Position numbers and translations under genes: made by a program. Shown piece after piece: positions 34,361-35,126 of a DNA stretch of 35,126 nt (the first letter of the stretch is position 1; the number at the start of each line of letters is the position of its first letter). Under the pieces are notes generated by a model. It was not told the origin of the DNA. It saw only the letters and a list, made by a program, of their open reading frames with translations, and did not search any database. The DNA is from Euprymna scolopes (taxonomy: Eukaryota; Mollusca; Cephalopoda; Sepiida; Sepiolidae): assembly GCA_024364805.1 (NCBI GenBank), contig CM044500.1, positions 111,350,754 to 111,385,879 on the forward strand, written 5' to 3'.

Positions 34361-35126
34361 TTAATACAGTAGATGCACACATCTGTAACTGTGTGTGAAT
34401 ATTTAAACGCTTAACTCTAAAACTACTGGTCATATAACACTGAAATTAATAAAATGTGGAAAGCATACTACAAAAATAGTTTTATAGCGAGTAAAATTTT
34501 GTTTGGATGGAAGTGTACCGCAAACAGAAGTTGGCAAGTTGAAATGCGAAATATTCATTTAACTGTGCCGATATTTCTATTAGTTTGTTCATGTGTAAAC
34601 TAAAAGTGGTTCAATTTAATACCTTTCTTATATCTTTGTCAGCTTAGCCCAAACAGCAGGAGCGCGAAAAGGGTTAGTTCGATTCTCTGTATTGGCACCC
34701 AAGTCCTTTTTAAACTTTTTAAATCAAACATATAATTGCTATATATATATATCTGTCGATCTATATGTTTGTTTCCATATTTTCAAAATCTATAGCATTC
34801 GGAACTAAATATCGCAGAGCGGCACTAGGGACTTCAAATAATGGATTTTCTACGGGCCGTTCGTTTATGCGTCTTTTGTGGATTAAATTTCTGTTTTAGG
34901 GGCCACAACTTGGTACAACTTAAAAAAAAACGGTAAAATTTGTTGTATATTCATCTTTGCTTTTTTGTTTAATTCTTCATTTTTAAACACTTTATATGTG
35001 TGTCAGGTTCGTACAGTATTAACATCATCAGATTTGGATGCTTCGGTTCGGATTTTAGCTGTTGCTTTGAATACGCCTTTTTACTCTTGAAATTACGGCT
35101 CTATAATAATATATACGAAATCTGGA
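34361..35126. other. No gene seen
   Basis: AT-rich DNA with a short TATA tract at 34740-34752. No supported frame up to the window edge. Confidence 0.5.

Overview
This is AT-rich, intron- and repeat-dominated DNA from an animal. A cephalopod mollusc (octopus-like) is my best guess. The grounds are the very long TA and CATA/CACATA microsatellites, tRNA-derived SINE heads, dispersed repeats that begin near ACTAGC and end in a CATA tract plus TTTATATT, and an old R4/Dong-type LINE next to a mariner. The species call is an inference from style, not from a diagnostic gene. There is no prokaryotic gene organisation.

Layout. 1-775: a dispersed repeat cut by the window edge. 1037-2577: three head-to-tail copies of a second repeat. 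3249-9288: microsatellites, A-rich DNA and a faint Penelope-like remnant on the minus strand (about 6300-6800). 9289-9504: a nearly perfect 70-bp-arm hairpin. 9793-10163: the best protein-coding segment, apparently a gene's last exon, with splice acceptor, stop codon and poly(A) signal. 10778-11559: an assembly gap inside a TA microsatellite. 12204-12582: the 3' end of a Tc1-like transposon. 13231-13498: a minus-strand tRNA-derived SINE with a TA tail. 15759-16627: a repeat with an internal period of about 140 bp. 17700-18630 and 19400-24060: two R4/Dong-like LINE fragments on the minus strand. The larger is interrupted by a complete-length but dead mariner (19657-20941). 24320-28900: apparently more unique DNA with a duplicated CRE, a 28-bp-period repeat, several exon-like segments and a foldback. 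28343-28557: a short TIR element. 28900-35126: mostly featureless DNA, plus two repeats at 32280-33005 and 34022-34360 that match the two halves of the repeat at 1-775.

No complete host gene is visible. The host coding signal is one convincing terminal exon (plus strand, 9.8-10.2 kb) and three or four exon-like segments of low confidence, none recognised by family. If the plus-strand exon at 27944-28075 is real, its second half and its 5' splice site can pair with an inverted copy lying just downstream. That is the geometry of an exon paired with an intronic editing-complementary sequence, and it is the most interesting thing to test here.
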